A DNA stretch of 7,221 nucleotides from an uncultured Desulfomonile sp. (GTDB lineage: Bacteria > Desulfobacterota > Desulfomonilia > Desulfomonilales > Desulfomonilaceae). The notes beneath the pieces were generated by a model. That model made no database searches. It was not told where the DNA came from and saw only the letters and a program-made list of their open reading frames with translations. Position numbers and translations under genes: made by a program. Below are positions 6,065 to 7,221 of this stretch, in pieces (position 1 is the stretch's first letter; every line of letters starts with the position of its first letter). The DNA lies in assembly GCA_903853735.1 (NCBI GenBank), contig CAINUH010000048.1, forward strand, positions 1 to 7,221, read 5' to 3'.

Positions 6065-6767
6065 ACTTACCGATGTTTCTACTTTCTACGGCCCATTCCA
6101 GGCCATCCGCTCTATCTCCTTGGAGATATCCCAGGGAGATTTGGTCACCCTGTTAGGAAGCAATGGCGCCGGCAAGACGACTCTTTTCCGAACCATTGCG
6201 GGCGTGCTCAAGCCCTCCCAGGGGACGATCGAGTTCAAGAACCAACGAATCGATGGCATTTCTGCCAACAGAATCGTTAGCCGAGGGCTCTCCCTTTGTC
6301 CAGAAGGACGTCAGCTTTTCCCGCGGCTCTCGGTATCTAAGAACCTTACCCTCGGGGCCTACACACGTCGCAAGGATCGAAAAGGCGTCCAGCAATCTCT
6401 GGAACAGGTCTATGAAATGTTCCCCATCTTGGCGAAGCGAAAAAACCAACTAGCGGGAACATTCAGCGGAGGCGAACAGCAGATGCTGGCCATTGCCCGC
6501 GCCCTCATGTCCAAACCGGACATGTTATTGCTCGATGAACCTTCCATGGGATTAGCGCCCATTGTAGTCCGGCAAATCATAGGACATGTCGTCAAAGCCA
6601 TCCATGAAGCGGGGACTACCGTTTTCTTGTCTGAGCAAAATGCCAACTTGGCTTTGATGATCAGTCACCGGGGCTATGTGCTGGAAAACGGGAGGATGGC
6701 GCTGGAAGGGCCCAGCTCCGAGCTGATGAACAACGACAGAGTCAAACAGGCCTACATAGGGGTATAA
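6057..6767 (+). CDS. livF: LivF-type ATPase subunit
   Basis: A 236-residue cytoplasmic ATPase, the second nucleotide-binding subunit of the importer. All motifs are standard for LivF: the A-loop tyrosine in STFYG (Y11), Walker A GSNGAGKT (34-41), the LivF-type Q-loop region SLCPEGRQLFPRLSV (79-93), the signature FSGGEQQMLAIARAL (136-150), Walker B MLLLDEPSMGLAP (156-168) and SEQNANLAL (192-200), where LivF proteins normally have VEQNA in place of a switch His. The C-terminus (VKQAYIGV) is the usual 'v..aYLG' ending. Since LivG here has a damaged-looking signature, the intact LivF signature and Walker sites would form the more canonical composite ATP site. Start is TTG with a good ribosome binding site and an 8-bp overlap with livG, so coupled translation is likely. 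It is the last recognisable gene of the operon. Confidence 0.96.
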   Translation: MLKLTDVSTFYGPFQAIRSISLEISQGDLVTLLGSNGAGKTTLFRTIAGVLKPSQGTIEFKNQRIDGISANRIVSRGLSLCPEGRQLFPRLSVSKNLTLGAYTRRKDRKGVQQSLEQVYEMFPILAKRKNQLAGTFSGGEQQMLAIARALMSKPDMLLLDEPSMGLAPIVVRQIIGHVVKAIHEAGTTVFLSEQNANLALMISHRGYVLENGRMALEGPSSELMNNDRVKQAYIGV

Positions 6768-7221
6768 GCAGACATTGACCATAGCAATGTTGGAAAGTCA
6801 TACCACGTCGAAGGTAGATTCTTGACAATCGGAGAGACGCTTCGGTCCACCGGAAATTTCACCAGACATGGTGTTCCAGCTCCATTTCTGCAAAGCGTCG
6901 CTCCATGCGATAACTGCGTGGCGCTTTCAAATTAGATTTTGCCCGGACACCTCATAAACAGTCCGGAGTTCCTGTCATTATCCTCATGTTGTTTTCTGCG
7001 CACACAAACTCAAACCGATCGACAATGAGCCATTCTGGCGCCAAAGACTCTGGACTGCCGCTGACGCACAAACATGGAAAATTGCCTCGATGCCGGGCGG
7101 CGGTGGAAACAGCGACCATGTCATCTCGAGTGAGCCTTGCGACGAGAGATCTATCCAAGCGGCTTAGTAGCGAGTAGTCAGGGTTTAGGCCATCATAGCG
7201 GCGCTATAGATTTCTCACTGC
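6768..7221. other. 454-bp stretch with no recognisable gene
   Basis: I see no family-like coding sequence, tRNA or rRNA here. Short open frames exist on both strands. The longest I traced is on the minus strand, open from about 7205 down to 6952 (including RSLVARLTRDDMVAVS), but it has no ribosome binding site, no known motif and an overlapping plus-strand frame of similar length. Inverted repeats are small: CCGGAC (6943-6948) with GTCCGG (6961-6966), 12 nt apart, and ATAGC-GGC-GCTAT at 7195-7207. The region may be an operon boundary with decayed sequence. The absence of a gene call is itself only moderately sure. Confidence 0.5.
6771..6791 (+). other. Weak hairpin after livF
   Basis: ACATTG (6772-6777) and CAATGT (6785-6790) form a 6-bp stem with a 7-nt loop starting 4 nt after the livF stop; one G-T pair extends it to 6771-6791. 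It is AT-rich and no T-run follows, so it is not a good terminator. It could mark the transcript end with rho-dependent help, or be chance. Confidence 0.3.

Noticed and set aside
6630..6656. Missing switch histidine in LivF (SEQNAN)
   Set aside because: LivF proteins as a family normally have EQNA at this place, so it is not an anomaly.
6822..6850. TTGACA at 6822-6827 as a -35 promoter box
   Set aside because: No TATAAT-like box lies 16-18 bp downstream and no recognisable gene follows.

Overview
The window is one strand-consistent (+) catabolic and transport locus from a bacterium, most likely an anaerobe. The suggestion of an anaerobe rests on an oxygen-sensitive type of enzyme, a [4Fe-4S]/FAD dehydratase of the 4-hydroxybutyryl-CoA dehydratase (AbfD) family, encoded next to an acyl-CoA synthetase. 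Moderate GC content, strong AGGAGG-type ribosome binding sites and several near-identical functional modules of this kind in sulfate-reducing or syntrophic Desulfobacterota make that group a reasonable guess. The sequence alone does not fix the taxonomy.

Layout: positions 1-191 hold the C-terminal end of an AMP-forming acyl-CoA synthetase whose 5' part lies outside the window. After 42 bp comes a complete AbfD-family protein (234-1733). A 311-bp gap follows, which holds two small hairpins and what looks like a frameshifted, truncated remnant of a 3-hydroxyacyl-CoA dehydrogenase gene (about 1853-2000). Then comes a full five-gene branched-chain-amino-acid-type (Liv/HAAT) ABC importer: periplasmic binding protein (2045-3322), permeases LivH (3449-4318) and LivM (4315-5313), and ATPases LivG (5297-6064) and LivF (6057-6767). 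A convincing intrinsic terminator sits between the binding-protein gene and livH, while livH-M-G-F all overlap and are probably translationally coupled. The last 454 bp (6768-7221) hold no gene I can recognise.

Working model (inference): the importer takes up a carboxylate or amino-acid-like compound, the CoA ligase activates it, and the AbfD-like enzyme carries out a radical-type dehydration or double-bond isomerisation on the CoA thioester. The degraded dehydrogenase remnant fits a former beta-oxidation-type cassette at the same spot.

The most interesting point is that the AbfD-like protein keeps all four iron-sulfur ligands (C96, C100, H285, C292) and several other active-site residues, but appears to differ from AbfD at positions corresponding to E455, A460, E257 and T190. 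It may therefore act on another substrate or catalyse another reaction. The second is that the LivG-type ATPase has an abnormal ABC signature (LSQTEQ).
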